DNA of 64,000 nt from Riptortus pedestris (GCA_019009955.1 CM032229.1:82711001-82775000); one strand, 5' to 3'. Counted from the first letter of the stretch, positions 12,200 to 26,041 are shown. The notes: a model not told the origin generated them from the letters alone. Numbers and translations: made by a program.

Positions 12200-12439
12200 C
12201 GGTGTTAACGGAAATGCCAATGATACTGTTAATTAGACTATATTAAACTATACAATGTGCATTAATCACCTCTTCGTGGAATATTCTCAATGACATAAAT
12301 AAATAAGAGCAGTATGAGCTCTTCTAGTGTCCTTTTCGTCAATTTTTTCAGAACTTTACCTTAATTTTTCAAGCGATGCATGAATTATTTTGATTCTAAA
12401 CCATTTACATCTCATACAAATTTGACCTTACTTCGTGCT

Positions 12440-12550
12440 ACTAAGGCTTGTTGGGGCGAGTTATCCATAGCTCAACACCATTCTCTAGAAGTTTTATTCG
12501 GAGAGAGTCATGAGACAGTCTAACCCACGACTCAAATTTAGCCAAGTTTA
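12440..12550 (-). mobile_element. Possible diverged SINE fragment
   Basis: The order 'ggggcgagttatccatagctcaacaccattctctag' parallels the SINE body 'gacgggttatctacaggttaccacccttttctag', with many substitutions. The match is weak. Confidence 0.3.
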
Positions 12551-12654
12551 TAAGGTGAAAGTCAAACCATTAAAAACAGTGCAATATATTCTTCTTCGTT
12601 AACAATCATGCATTTTTGTTAACGAACTTCAGGATTGATAAATATGATTTATGA

Positions 12655-13130
12655 TATGAGATGTTTGAGGGTAAGAGTAAGAAGTGTAATGTGAGGACGA
12701 TTAGAAACGAAGCAATCCCAGATTCTCCAATGGATTATCAGGGGAAGAAACGAAGCGTATAATTGAATGAAGCTACATCCAGAAATATTGTAGTAGGCCA
12801 GCACATATATTAGCAGCCGTAATGTTCTTACTCCTCCGCTCGTCCCATTATTTACCTCTGTCACTTCATCAGAAGCCGGGACCCTTTAAATTAACCCCTA
12901 TCTGCCCTAAATCTTAATACTCCACCTCTTACCTTCTGATTTATGGGGCAATTTTCGCTGCACATAAGAAGGCGGGAGGAAAACGGAATAGGACTAGGGC
13001 AGAAGGAAAAATTCGACTAAAGAATTACGGGTAACAACGGGAAGAAGAAATAAATGAAATCTACCAACGACCTGTCTAGAATGTTACAGGAAACCAGCAA
13101 GGTTATGTAATGAAAAGACAACCCTTTGCT
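12655..13130. other. GC-richer single-copy island 3
   Basis: Not similar to other parts of the window. It has a purine-rich segment at 12970-13090 and balanced composition around 12700-12900. No coding frame is convincing. It is a candidate conserved non-coding segment on composition alone. Confidence 0.25.
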
Positions 13131-15459
13131 AATTTCTGCTTGGAGTTATCTTTACCCTCAGCTAGCTTTGCTAACTTTTCATATTCCAGTCGGTCTTTGG
13201 TACATCTTTTATGGTTATCCATATATTACCTTATGCTTTTTGATATATTACAACACAGTTAAATGGCAATTATTCATTTTATAAACAACTACTCCAAACA
13301 TGTATTTTTAGGAAACTTGTTATTTATAAGTCCCTTAATTTAAAATAATATTTTTAGATGATTATTTCCTGGACGTTATGGGAGACAGTATTAAATCATC
13401 TCTAGTTGTATTTGCAAATAACTTCTTGAAATTTGCATGCTACAGCAGACAAAACTTATAAATCATTATTATGTTATGTATTTATTAATACATGTATTAG
13501 TACTACTAATTATGTATTAGTTATTTATTAATTAATAACCTTTTACTGTCGAGACATCTTTTCATTTTCTTTTAATATAGTATGAAATATACTAATTAGT
13601 GTTTAACTCCAACATAAAAATATGTTTAAAGCCCTTGGATGCATTTCTAAAATCAACCTGTGTATCTAATACTGAACAATATTAAGGGTATGAATTTATT
13701 TATTAAATTAGTTACATTATCTACCATAAAAGTAAGTGAACTAAAATCCTTTTTATGTATTTGAAAGGACGTCTATAGTTTTAAACCAGCCAATGTAATT
13801 TAAAAGAAATTACTACCTTTCATCAGTAGTCCCTAATTATTTTGCAATACAATATAATCCTGAGTGCCTTATAGAGCGTAGCTGGAGATTGAAATATGTG
13901 GTGGTCCATTTGGACTTCCAAAACACTAATCGTTGTTTAAAGAAACAATTGGATCCCAGTGTTCTCTCCGTTTGTGCCACCATCAATTTTGACATTTTTT
14001 TTATTATTAGTCGTTCGAAATATCTTTCATTACTTTTAATAATTTCAACAATGTTTTTTTATTTTTTCAAACCACAAATTTTGTACTGGCCTTATTTATT
14101 AATATCACGTTGGCATCCAAAGCTTCCAAGTTTGGGTAAGTTTATTTGGATTCAAAAGTGATCATTACAAATAATACTCGTAAAATAACTTGAAACTACA
14201 GATATTGCTCAAAAGTGAAGAAATTATACGTGTAGCCACTTGTTGTTCAATGATATTTAATATTATCATTCTTTTAGAATGATCCTTATATGAATTAATT
14301 AAGATTGTGAATAATCCTGATCTTGTAATTTGTACCCTTGATGATGATGATGAAATTGTTCCTATAAATGATGTTTTTCATCCAAAAAGCTGTTCTTTTG
14401 GGAATCTGTGAATTATGGTTTAGAAAGTTATTATAATTTCAATATATTTTATATTCTAATTAAATTATAGTTTCTTTCTAATTAATAATAATGATAAACC
14501 CGTTACCATGCCCCATCCATAACAACTCGGAACATGAAGTGGTTTTAAGTTTAAATAATATCAAATATTAAACAAAACTTTACTAAATGTATTATTTAGT
14601 ATGTGTTATTATTTTTATTTAGTTACTATATCCTACTTTTTCCGCTTTATCTGGTGTTCCTACTCTTAATAAAATAAAATAATAATAACATATGAGCCCC
14701 AACAGAATTGCTAAAAGATTTGAAGAAGATACAACGTGCTACTAGAAAAGGTGATGTACTTAGAATAATCTGATGCTATGTAAAGAAATTTATTAATTGG
14801 CCAAAGCAATGCCATTTAACATTTAATGTAATTAAATTGAATTCATTTGTTTTGAAGGCTCAAATTTCGCAGGCTAGATTTTTTTACATATTATGTTTAC
14901 ACTGAAAATATAAATTGAAGGTACTATTAATCATTTCCTCTTAACTAAACTCGGTGTGCAGTATTAAGTAAATTTCCATATACATTTTAGGTGTAGTCAT
15001 CTAACCTCTGCTATATCTGCTAAACGGAATGTTCGTGCTATAGTCTTGTAAATATCAGCTGTACAGGTAAATACCTGATTCTAGCACAGCCGAAGGTCTG
15101 CTATCTCGTGTATGCTAGGCTATAATTGGCAAGGTAAACTATTCAGTTTTCTTATACACTTCTGACTTCTGCAATTCTAGCTCCTTATTAATTTCTTAAT
15201 ATTTACATTGTTTTGTTCTTATTCTGTTGGTAAGTATATTTTTTAAAAAGCAATCTTAATTTCAGGAAAAACGTCAAACAATAAAATCAAGAGTATCATT
15301 ACTACACCAAGTATAACCTCATTAGACCACTAGCACGTAGGAATAGCGGCGGGGTTGTTTACTCGAAATGCATACAGCACGCCCGGGAAATAATACGCTA
15401 GTCAGGTGCACGAGTACTCCTTATGTCATATTTTCGCTGAATTGCTTAGACCTACTTAT
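13131..15459. other. Long AT-rich stretch, no feature seen
   Basis: About 2.3 kb without recognisable repeats or coding similarity. The 90-codon frame at 13889-14161 is AT-driven and matches nothing I recognise. Confidence 0.6.
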
Positions 15460-16381
15460 AGCAGATTTCCCTTAAGGGAAATCAAAAATTCGTACTCATG
15501 ACGTGATTTTTGATAAATTCCTTCAATTGTCCATCGTTCCTACCTAGTAGATGATGAAAATGAGGCTCGTTCAAAATTCTTCATAAGTTCGTTAATGGCA
15601 GAAATTGAACCAGTGGAGAGGGGGGGGGTGTAGAGAGGGAATTTCGAAAATTAGAAATATCTCAGTTATTATATGTCGAATCGAAAAATTGTGTAGAAGC
15701 AATCTTATGGCAAATAAAATGTACTATTAATATCGTTCATACATGTATTCTCTATCATTAGTATTATCGGAGATATTTGTATTGTTTAGATTTCAGCCTT
15801 CAGTAAACCCCCACGCCGACTCATGTCATATTTGCCATAAGCGGTTATATCATGATCCACGTTATTCAAAGCGTAAATACCAAATATTGTTTCAATTGAC
15901 ATACATGCAAACACGTAGTGTGATGACGTCATTAATTAAGCTTTTGCGCACGAGAATAGAAAATATTTCTTTCTTCTATACGATACTCGATATTTAAGTA
16001 TTTCATTACACACTAAAGTCATCATGTTAGTTAATGGCTGAAATAGGGGGAGGGAATAGGGGTGGTTTACAGGGAAGGGAGGGGAGGATTTTGAAAATTC
16101 AAAATATCTCCCTTTTTATGAGTCTTATCGCAAAATGTTGTAGAACCAATCTTCTTAAGCTATTGATGCTCTACAATTGTTGTTCTATTCATTTTTTCAT
16201 ACATATTTTAAGCGGGCTATTTGTACTTTCTTGTTTTCAACTTTCAATAACTCCCCCCAAACTTATTATTATCTGGTTTTTACATAGAAATAGAGTATAT
16301 TTGATGAGATGAGATCACCAGTGTGTTATACCAGCACGTGGGAAATTTGCTCATTTTAAGCAGCCCCTGTGTAACGGACTT
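15460..16381 (+). mobile_element. HLR copy, long (dimeric-body) subfamily
   Basis: The left end AGCAGATTTCCCTTAAGG is intact, though the segment after the palindrome is shortened. The module with 'gttaatggc.gaaat' plus G-run occurs twice (about 15593-15640 and 16030-16085), and the 'cttcagtaaacccccac' module is followed by a sequence also present at 150-280. There is no dinucleotide tract. The right end has GGGAAATTTGC, CAGCCCCTG and GGACTT at 16381. The internal duplication defines a subfamily shared with 1-623, 11243-11610 and 59081-59852. Confidence 0.8.
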
Positions 16382-16570
16382 TTTCTCTTGAGCTAGTTCT
16401 TTTCTTAAACCGTTAAAGATTTTGCATTAATTTGATAAAAATGTTTTCACATTTTTACCAAATTTTCACATATTCTTATTTCAATTACTTATAAGTCTAT
16501 TTCAATAACATGGTAGCGAAATATATGATTCAATTGACAAGTTAGCAAAGGAAGCAGCTCAAGATACAAA

Positions 16571-17215
16571 AAGTCCGCCGCGCAGGAGCTGCGTAAACTA
16601 AGCAGATTTCCCATGTGACGTTTTACAATAGAGAAATCTGCATACTGGTAAAACAATACCAGTTTCAGGTTAGAGATTTTTCAGTTAATTAAAATAAATT
16701 CCCAACTGAAACGGCTTCTGAATTGTAAGAATAATTTATATTTTAATAACTCAAATTTTAGTAGTCCAAGAACTAAAGAAGGGGGGGGGCGGATGAACAG
16801 AACGTATTTGCATAAATCTCACAAAGTAACAAAGGTAAGGTAAGGTTAGAAACGACAGGTAAGGCTAGAAGAAGCTTCCACCTGAGCCGAGTACTGGCGG
16901 AAATGGCCGAACTATACCCGACCACAGACTTCATAAAATGCAAATATCTCGGTTAATATTCAGGATAGAGAATAAATGTATATAACAATATTTATAGTAA
17001 CTTTAATTTGCAATAAGATTGATTCTGTACAATTTTTCGATCCGACGTATAGGAACGGAGATATTTTGAATTTTCGAAAATCCTCCCCTCTAAACCCCCC
17101 CTCCCACTGGTCCGATTTCAGCCGTTAACGAACTTGATCTTTCTTTTTACATAAAACGACTAAATATCGAGTTTGGTACCGATCAAATAAAAATTGCGAC
17201 AAATATATATAACAG

Positions 17216-17285
<70 letters not shown>

Positions 17286-17407
17286 TTTTGAACGGACTTC
17301 ATTTTCGTCATCTACTAGGTAGGATCGATGGACATTTGAAGAAAAACTTCGAAAATTCCGTCATGAGTACAACCTCAATAGCTGATTTCCCTTAAGGGAA
17401 ATCTGCT
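16571..17407 (-). mobile_element. HLR copy, mosaic form
   Basis: Terminal AAGTCCGCCGCGCAGG lies at 16571 and the palindrome with GCAGATTTCCC at 17407 (minus-strand start). It carries a G-run at about 16780-16790, a degraded version of the 'gccgaactat' module near 16900, and a (TA)n tract at 17219-17281. A LINE remnant begins immediately to its right. Confidence 0.8.
17219..17281. repeat. (TA)n microsatellite inside HLR copy
   Basis: About 31 uninterrupted TA units. Confidence 0.95.
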
Positions 17408-18230
17408 AAAATCATTCCAGAAATCTCTCTTACCACTCTCATATATTGAAAAAGACTTACGTACCAACACAATACAAAGTGGGACAGAGAATGGACGACA
17501 TGTAACAAATCTTACAGCTTTCATCAATACATACCAAATATAACTCACAACAACTACAACACAATTGCACCACAACCATCACAAATTCACACAATTTCTA
17601 AGAGAACATGGACAGACAGGACATTATTTAACAAGATTTAAAATTCAAGACAATGACAAATGTATTTGCGACTCACAGACAACACAAACGATTTTACATA
17701 TACTTTATGACTGTTCGACATTTAATCAGAATAGGTCAAATTTAATTATGAACATAATTTTAAAAGGAGGTAATTAGCCAGAACCACCCCATATTATATT
17801 TGACAAATATAATAAAGAACTTATAAGTTTATCAAAAGTGCGTATAGATATGGATTTAGCAAAAATACATTAGAATGTAAACTTCATTGTGAGGAATGGG
17901 AATCATAATTCAATATATTTACTTTACATAGACTCACAAATTAAACAGTTGAGATTAACTTTAATTGATGTGTTGTTTTTTTTGTTTTGTTTTTTTTTAT
18001 TTATTTTTTCATTTCATTTACTAATTTTATTTGTAATTAAATTAATTATTTTAATATTTTCTTTTATTATTATTTTTTTATATTATATTTGAGTAGATAG
18101 TTGATTAACGTGTATATATTGTAAAATAAAAATGTATTTTAACATAATCATACACGTCATATGCCATGTGGCAATGGAACATGTATTCAAATAAATAACC
18201 CCTCATAGGGTTAGCATGAGGAGAAAAAAA
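17408..18230 (+). pseudogene. Non-LTR retrotransposon 3' end (C-terminal ORF2 remnant plus 3' UTR)
   Basis: The plus frame at 17565-17777 encodes the extreme C-terminus of a LINE ORF2 protein. It contains LREHGQTGHYLTRFKI, then a cysteine-histidine motif C-x-C-x8-H-x4-C (CICDSQTTQTILHILYDC), as in the C-terminal domain of Jockey/R1/I-type elements. The preceding part, KWDREW...FHQYIPNI at about 17478-17545, is in another frame, so there is a frameshift. After GGN a TAG interrupts what should read WPEPPHIIFDKYN. The 3' UTR is AT-rich and ends in an A-run near 18225. A second set of copies lies at 52655-54330. It is dead; the exact clade is uncertain. Confidence 0.7.
17682..17700 (+). other. 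Empty target site for the HLR copy at 52814
   Basis: ACACAAACGATTTTACATA is the uninterrupted version of the LINE sequence that carries an HLR insertion within its T-run at 52801-53420. Confidence 0.75.
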
Positions 18231-19101
18231 ATCAAAGTGTATTTCAACATTTTTTTTAAACATTGCACTCACCTCCTGGAGATTTCGGTAAATGGAATAA
18301 AAAATTTAGCAAAAAGAATTTTTAACCTAAAAAGTTGAGTAGGTAGCAGCACCCCCCGTGGTTCACTTGGTAAACTAACGTCAGACAGTGTCTCTTCTCC
18401 CTTTATTTATTAGGGTGGCTCCTTCTTGGGAGGTGGTCAGCCTTCCCTAACAAACTTGTACACACGTGTTCTGCATTCCCAACTTTCAGCCATTATCGTG
18501 TCTTCCTTAGGGCCACACCCAAACATCAACAAACTACACTTACCGACGAAGAGTCAATCTGCCTCACGATATATATGAAAAAGATGGATGCCCTAATAAG
18601 AAAATACTAACTCTTAATTTTTTTTTCTAATATTCCAAATTGTTTAATATGAGTTAGAACAATTTTGAATAGCAATTATACGATGAGACAGCGCTATGAG
18701 TTTAATGCATGTAATAATTGTGTAGTGTTTATTTGTAAGGGGATAAATTCAGTTCTGATCTAGCTATTTACGTGAGGTTTTTATGTTCTTTCTAAATTTT
18801 CTTTAGCTACTAAAAGCTAAATATTCAAATTACAGGATGTCAAAAACGTATTAAAAATCTCAATATACTTGATTGACATATTACAAGTTCCATTACCAAA
18901 TGTATAAAAACATCCCTAAATGCCAACAGACTCGACTCAATACATTTAAGTGGCAAAAGTTGGTCTAATTACAGCTGATATCGGAAACCAGGTTCCAAGA
19001 GGTAACACGAATTAGGATCTGAGCTTGGAGAATCATTCACAATAATTGCACAGAAAGTCATGAGAGGTGCATTTAAGAAAATATTCACTTAAAAATTAAA
19101 A
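18231..19101. other. Mostly AT-rich spacer with a GC-richer patch
   Basis: The patch at about 18340-18560 has balanced composition and no repeat match in the window. No coding frame or RNA is recognised. Confidence 0.4.
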
Positions 19102-19896
19102 AAGTCCGTCACGCAGGGGCTGCGTAAACTAAGCAGATTTCCCTCGTGAAGTTTAGTAATAGATAAATATACATACTGGCAACACAACAACATCGTGAAT
19201 AAATACAAACGGAAATAAGAAATGTTTCATCCAATTTCAATAACCTGCCGACAGGAAGCGTTGGGTTAGAAATGAAAACAAACGGGTCGGCCCGCCTCAC
19301 ACCGGAAAGAAAAACAATTACTGAAATATATCAGAATATAACATATTAATTTTATTGAGAACTATTTACTATATCTAGTACTGTAATTAATAATCAGTCA
19401 GAATAATTGTTATCTCAATCAATCAAATTTTAGTAGTTCAAAACTTTAAGACGGGGGGGGGGGGAGTCACCAGGACATATTTGCATGTATCTCGTATAAT
19501 AAAGGTCTCTTGAATACAATTTTTGGTATTTAAACTTCGAATAATGTGATTTATTATGCAGCAGAGTATTGTTTACGTAACGAGTAGAAGTGGCGGTTTG
19601 CTGAAAACTGAAAAATGCAAATATCTCGGTTAGTATTCAAGATAAAGAATAAACTTAGATAACAATATTTATAGCAAAATTAAATTTGCAATAAGATTGG
19701 TTATATACAATTTTTCGATCCGATGCATAATAACGGAGATATTTCGAATTTTCGAAAATCCCTCCCTCTAAACCCCCCCCTCCCTCTGGTCCGTTTTCAG
19801 CCATTAACGAACTTGATCTTTCTTTTTACATAAAACAGTTAAATATCGAGTTTCGTAACGATTAAACAAAAATTGCGACCGCTAAAGCGTTAACAG

Positions 19897-19943
<47 letters not shown>

Positions 19944-20068
19944 TAATTTGGAACGGACCTCATTTTCGTCATCTCCTGTGTAGGATCGATGGACATTTGA
20001 AGAAATTTTTCGAAAATCGCGTCATGAGTACGACCTCAATAGCTGATTTCACTTAAGGGAAATCTGCT
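19102..20068 (-). mobile_element. HLR copy, full-length type
   Basis: AAGTCCGTCACGCAGGGGCT begins at 19102, with hairpin ACGCAGGGGCTGCGT at 19111-19125, and GCAGATTTCCC-type ends lie at both termini. The 5' palindrome carries one substitution (GATTTCACTTAAGGG). A G-run lies at 19455-19466 and a (TA)n tract at 19902-19938. Confidence 0.85.
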
Positions 20069-20661
20069 AATAAAGATAGTCATTTGTTAAACCTTATTTG
20101 ACTTCCACAAATTATCATTTGCTCGATATCACATAACGATGAATTTAAAACTCCACATTTTTAATTTAGCTACTTAATTGCAAAGTCCTGTTAAATGAAT
20201 TTTTCTGTTAAATCCGAAAGCCAAAGCAAAAGGTAAGTTGAATAAATAACAAATCAATTAACGTTAATTATTCTTGCCTGCTCATCCATTTACCAGCATT
20301 TGCTTTAATTAAAAAGTCGTTTGTATAAAAAGGAGATTATGAAACACAACTTATGCATTTAATTTAATTAATCTATTTCTATCAGTCAATACTGTCATTA
20401 TTTATTTCCATTCTGCCACTCACACGTACTACTTTATTTATCAGTCTCTGCTATTCAAGTTAGCAACTGTCACGGAGCTTCAAATACTTATCAGATGAAA
20501 TCTTAATGCTGTATACTGAGAACTTAATTAAGAGAATACATAGATACAATATAAATGTTTTGAGAGAAAAAAAATAATGTGGGCGGGCTGAGATGAGAAT
20601 GGAGAAACCCGAGTATGCGCCAGTGTATTATTCTTTCCTCATAAACACATTCCAATTTATT
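20069..20661. other. AT-rich spacer, no feature seen
   Basis: No feature recognised between two HLR copies in opposite orientation. Confidence 0.55.
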
Positions 20662-21667
<1,006 letters not shown>

Positions 21668-22043
21668 TTTCTAAATTTCTAAAGTGCATTCTATAACCAT
21701 TAGACTTGTTACTCACAAATTTGGGCTCACTTCTTGTACTAAGAACAACCTTTTTCATCTGTAGCGTATTTCATTTCAACCAAAATGATGCTCAAATATG
21801 AAACATCTGTATATGTGGACCTAGCAGACCCTCCAGACCTTATATCCAGTCGTCATAGAAATACATTGCACTGTGTTGACAATGGTTACCAAGTATCCCT
21901 GGTAGTCTTTCCTTAAAGTATATGTAATAAAATAAAGTTAGATTTATGTTACAGAGCTCTCTAGACACGTGTTTGACTTTGGAATTTGTGCTCATTGTCC
22001 CGAAAATGGTGCAAATGCTGCTCCCTCCCATCGCCTTGCTTTT
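21668..22043. other. Spacer, no feature seen
   Basis: No repeat or gene recognised. Confidence 0.5.
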
Positions 22044-22195
22044 AGCTGATTTTCCTAAAAAAAATAAAATTAAAAAAAATAATAAAAATAAAAAAATAAT
22101 AAAATAAGCTATTGAGGTCGTACACATAACACGATTTTCAAAAAATTTCTTCTAATGTCTATCCATCCATGAGATGATTAACATTTGGGATGCCC
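22044..22195 (+). mobile_element. HLR 5'-end fragment with A-rich insertion in the palindrome
   Basis: It begins AGCTGATTTTCCT, then an A/T-rich run (22056-22104) replaces the palindrome centre, followed by AGCTATTGAGGTCGTAC and the 'atgtctatccatcc' block. It breaks off before the dinucleotide tract. Confidence 0.7.
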
Positions 22196-22719
22196 AAGAC
22201 TATATATTTATATCTGTCCATAAACAACATATATAATAATGCCTAGAAAGGTTTATCCCAAATTACCTTCTTAAGTCAACGAAGATTTATATATCAGTAG
22301 AGCAAATAACTTTTTTAATACTGAGATGTGTAAAAAAATGAACCTCAATTTAAAAGACTAATGCATTGTTTAGCCACTGATTGCACGAATGAACTTAATA
22401 AAATAACATACTTTTTTACGTTCTACTCTCTATCCATGGCTCAAATTCATCAAGCTTTAAATGTTCAGCAAATATCTCTAATTAATAACTACAAATTTGA
22501 TAAACGTTCTTCCATCTAACTAAGACAACTCATTAAAAAGTATTATCATCTCAACCGTTGTAAATTTGTTTTCTTCATTAACAGGCTCATTAATAATTAT
22601 CGATGGTTGAGGGTGGCTATCTGGATACTCGTCTTATTTTCAAAAAGCATAATAAAAAAGAAATAAGAATAAGAAGCACATATAAATCGGAAAAGGGGTA
22701 ATCCACGAGCGAAAGGCCC
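22196..22719. other. AT-rich spacer, no feature seen
   Basis: No feature recognised. Confidence 0.5.
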
Positions 22720-23110
22720 TTTAATAAATATTCATGAGAAATGAGTGGACAGTCTCCTGGTTTGGGAATGATTTGGTGCTCCGGGCCCGCAACCGGCTAC
22801 AACATTTGGCCCGATTCATCTTATGTGATTAGGGTAAGACGACATCGGCTGGATTATTGGCGAAGAGCCACGCGAAACTCGTATTAATTGGCTCCGATGG
22901 GTTTATGTATCGAAAAGGAGGCCATTTGTCGTCAGAGGCGGCTCGTTCTATTTAGAAAAAGATCCCCTTGTGGCTTTCTAATTATTGGCCTTTGATAGGA
23001 TGTGATTCTTGTTGGCCCCTCCTACGGAGGATGTCCTCACCTACCAATTTCAATATTATTAACTCTTCTCCAGTAGTTATTTCTGATTGGTTTTAGGGAT
23101 GATCTAGTAT
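22720..23110. other. GC-richer single-copy island 4 with TF-site-like motifs
   Basis: A compact segment of balanced composition that is unlike its flanks and unlike any repeat here. It holds TATTAATTGGCTCC (homeodomain-type core) at 22882-22895, CCTTTGATAGG (TCF/LEF-type core) at 22989-22999, and several GATC- and CCG-containing blocks. There is no convincing reading frame. It is the strongest of the islands as a conserved non-coding or enhancer candidate, but conservation cannot be tested here. Confidence 0.35.
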
Positions 23111-23499
23111 GACGGCTATTGAGTAACGTGGGGGGGGGGGGGCTGGTGGATAAACTGTGGAGCTCATTAACACCTTGGAATTGAATATATTTGTTTTAAT
23201 GCCATAGCGTTTTTATTATCAAACTTAAGCATTAGCATTCCTATAACGTAAGATATGAAATTATTTTAATCACCGAAACTGCATACCAATGTAACAAAAT
23301 GTAACCAGGATTGTTATATCACCATTCGCATGAGTTCAATTGCCGTGAGGGCAGAGTGAATGTATTTTATGATGGTCTCATTAGATAATATCTTTACTTC
23401 AACCCTGGCTGTCTTTTGTTTATTCTTATTTCTAAGCATTTTGTTTTAATATACGTAAGTGGGTATATATTATTTTTATATAAATAAGTGAACACGTAT
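23111..23499. other. AT-rich spacer
   Basis: Holds a 12-13 base G-run at about 23130-23142. Otherwise nothing seen. Confidence 0.5.
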
Positions 23500-23835
23500 G
23501 TGTGTGTCTTTTACGCTCTAGAGGAGCGATTTCATTCGAGCTCTATATTTTAACGATTCACGCAAATCTAAAGTTTGTTAATGGCTGGAATCGGGCACGG
23601 TGGAGTGTGGTGTTAGAGAAGTGGTTGTTGTAAATCTGATCGAAAAATGATATACATTCATTGTCGTTGATTAACAATTGTCAGTCTCTACATTATTCTC
23701 CTGTGATGAAGGTATTTCTTTTTATTATTTCTGCTTGTAGTAAACTCCTTTCCTGCTCATATGATTTTCTCTTGAGTCTGTTGTGTAACTTCTTCGTAAG
23801 TTTTTAGTGTTTTTCGCATACAGTAATTATTAAGG
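23500..23835 (+). mobile_element. Strongly diverged HLR body fragment
   Basis: HLR modules are recognisable in order: 'ttttacgctctag', 'gtttgttaatggctggaatcggg', 'ctgatcgaaaaatgatat', 'gtagtaaactcc', 'actgctcatat'-like. Both ends are missing. It is one of the oldest copies by divergence. Confidence 0.55.
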
Positions 23836-24250
23836 GGGAAATAATATTTTCAAGAAATCTTCTTCTTTGAGAATCCTTTTTTCCCCTTAAATAGTTATTT
23901 GTTAAAATATTTTTGATCCCTTATTGTAGACGTTTTCATATTAGCATTACATTTTATGATATTGAATCCTTTTTATGTATCACTGTTAACATGTTTGAGG
24001 ATAGAGTGGTGAAAATCGGGGAGGAATAGAAGAACAGCACAATAATCGTTGCTATATACAGAAAACTTTATGGACAGACTAACGTGGTTAGAAGGAAAGA
24101 CAAAAGTGATGAGTTGTTTTCAGGACAGTGCATTTATTATTGGTTGAATTATGGACATGAGGATTATTACTGGCAATTAATAAGCAAAACATTAACTCTC
24201 CAATAATTAAATCATTCAATTACCCTTGATTCTATTTTTAATACTGCATC
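23836..24250. other. AT-rich spacer, no feature seen
   Basis: No feature recognised. Confidence 0.5.
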
Positions 24251-24405
24251 TAATTGAGACGGGTTGGAGGTGGGGTATTACCGTTTTCAACCCCGGGGGT
24301 TTTATTTAATAACTTTAGCACTAAATAGATTTTCTAAAGCCCACGGAGAAATCGTATCTTCGAATCTAGGTTTACCTTTAACATAACTACTTACGCCTTA
24401 ATGTA
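24251..24405 (-). mobile_element. Diverged SINE copy
   Basis: It follows the SINE body and head in reverse: 'gacgggtt', 'ggttttatttaat', 'cactaaatagattt', 'aatcgtatcttcgaatctaggttta', 'cttacgccttaa'. The internal promoter boxes are mutated. Confidence 0.5.
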
Positions 24406-25429
24406 CATGGCTACCAGCCCGAATTCATTTAAATACAGAGCTCAGGTAAATGGAGATCTCCAAAAATGTGTTCAAAGGTATTATTATTAGTATTTATTAG
24501 GCATTAAAATGAATTAAGGCCAAAATCAGTCGAGCAAGTGACACATGCAGAGTAATGAAAACTAAATAACTCCGATTAACTGAATATACACTGTGCGTCA
24601 GTGATTGACATCCCTAGATAAGCAATTAGATAGAGTAAATGTAAGTTAAGAGCCTTCAGTGGTTTTAGCTTAATTAAAGTAAATAAACATTTCTAGTTGC
24701 TTAGCTTTAAGCTACGATGAACCCTATGGGTTGAATACAGTATGTAATGCTGCTTTGATATTATATTCCACGAGTATTCCTAATAATTAAGCATCAAATA
24801 GTATAGATGCAACACTATATGATATGGAAAGTAATCACTGTATAGCAACAGCCCATGAAGGTTTTATATAAATGTTTATATTTATACTCCTAAAAAACCT
24901 AGAAATAAATTATGATTTACCCCTAATATTTCTCCGGTGTAGCAACCTACACTCACTTTGCAGTCTTACATGTCGTACAGGAAGTCATGTGCCGCGTAAG
25001 CTACCCAAACTCCACCTCATGAAGCCAGTTGGAACACAGGATAAATATTGGGCTAAATCTCATGATACCGTCGGAGGGTTCTAAAACCCGTAATGAATTA
25101 CAAGCAAAGAAGATTAGTAACCTATATAATTCATCATACTCTCTCGTAATAAATATTTAATATTAATAGAATAAAAAAAAATATCTCCCCGATCTTACAG
25201 AAGTAACAACACTTTTATCCCCATGCATTTGCTTTGCCCTTGAGCAGCTGTAATAATAGACTTTTGTTATAGAATAATATTGATTTTTAGTGTTTCTAAG
25301 ATGTTATCGAATTGCCAATCTCCGGAGTAATGAAGTGCTGCAACATATAAAAGGTATGTTGCAAAGCTTTCCATGTGTTTTTTTTTTCTATCTCGTTGGC
25401 CGGCTATAAAATGAGATTGGACTTAAGCG
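24406..25429. other. AT-rich spacer, no feature seen
   Basis: No feature recognised. A 70-codon frame at 24872-25084 has no similarity that I know. Confidence 0.5.
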
Positions 25430-25800
25430 TTAGATAACTATCAGTAGAGCAGAGTGTAAGAGGAGTTAAAGCTAGCTGGGAGACCTACCTGGAGGACCTT
25501 AATCCTAGCTTAGGCTAGGGTTTCCACCTCCTTCTCCTTTAGAAAGCCCGTCCTAGATTGCATCTTCTCTTTTTAGCGGCCTCCTTTGTGCGGGCTCTTT
25601 TACCCGCGTTTAGGGTAGTCAAGGGCTCTGGATACTGTCTCTAAGTTGGAAACCCAGCTGGTGTATGCTGAATGCCACCTGGTTTTAACCGCTCCTCCTC
25701 GAGATAGCTATCGCCATCCACTAAGTGCAATATAAGTATCAGTAAATGTAGGATCTAGAAAACCTTATCTGAGAGCGGCACTGCTCCACTCACAGAAATC
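25430..25800. other. GC-richer single-copy island 5
   Basis: Balanced composition with several CCTCC and CCCG blocks and no match elsewhere in the window. No open frame of note. It could be a 5' region of an unrecognised transposon or a host non-coding element. Confidence 0.25.
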
Positions 25801-26041
25801 TCCTTGAAATAAGTGATCTCCTTGTGAATTGCCGCGTTCAGGTGATTATTAGAGATCTCAATCCCGAATACCGAAATTAAGAAAAGCCATATCATAATTC
25901 CTATAATGGTCTTTTCTACATTACTCATACCAGTTACTTATTTTTAAAACAATGATTTACGTTATCGTTAAAATGATAAAAGTAATAAACATACGAAATA
26001 ATGTATTTAACAAGTTGTAAATGTAAACAAAAATTATACTT
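25801..26041. other. AT-rich spacer
   Basis: Includes degraded sequence downstream of the transposase remnant; nothing further identified. Confidence 0.4.

Noticed and set aside
17889..18092. 67-codon hydrophobic plus-strand frame resembling a membrane protein
   Set aside because: It is T-rich 3' UTR of the LINE; its counterpart at 54010-54180 does not keep the frame.
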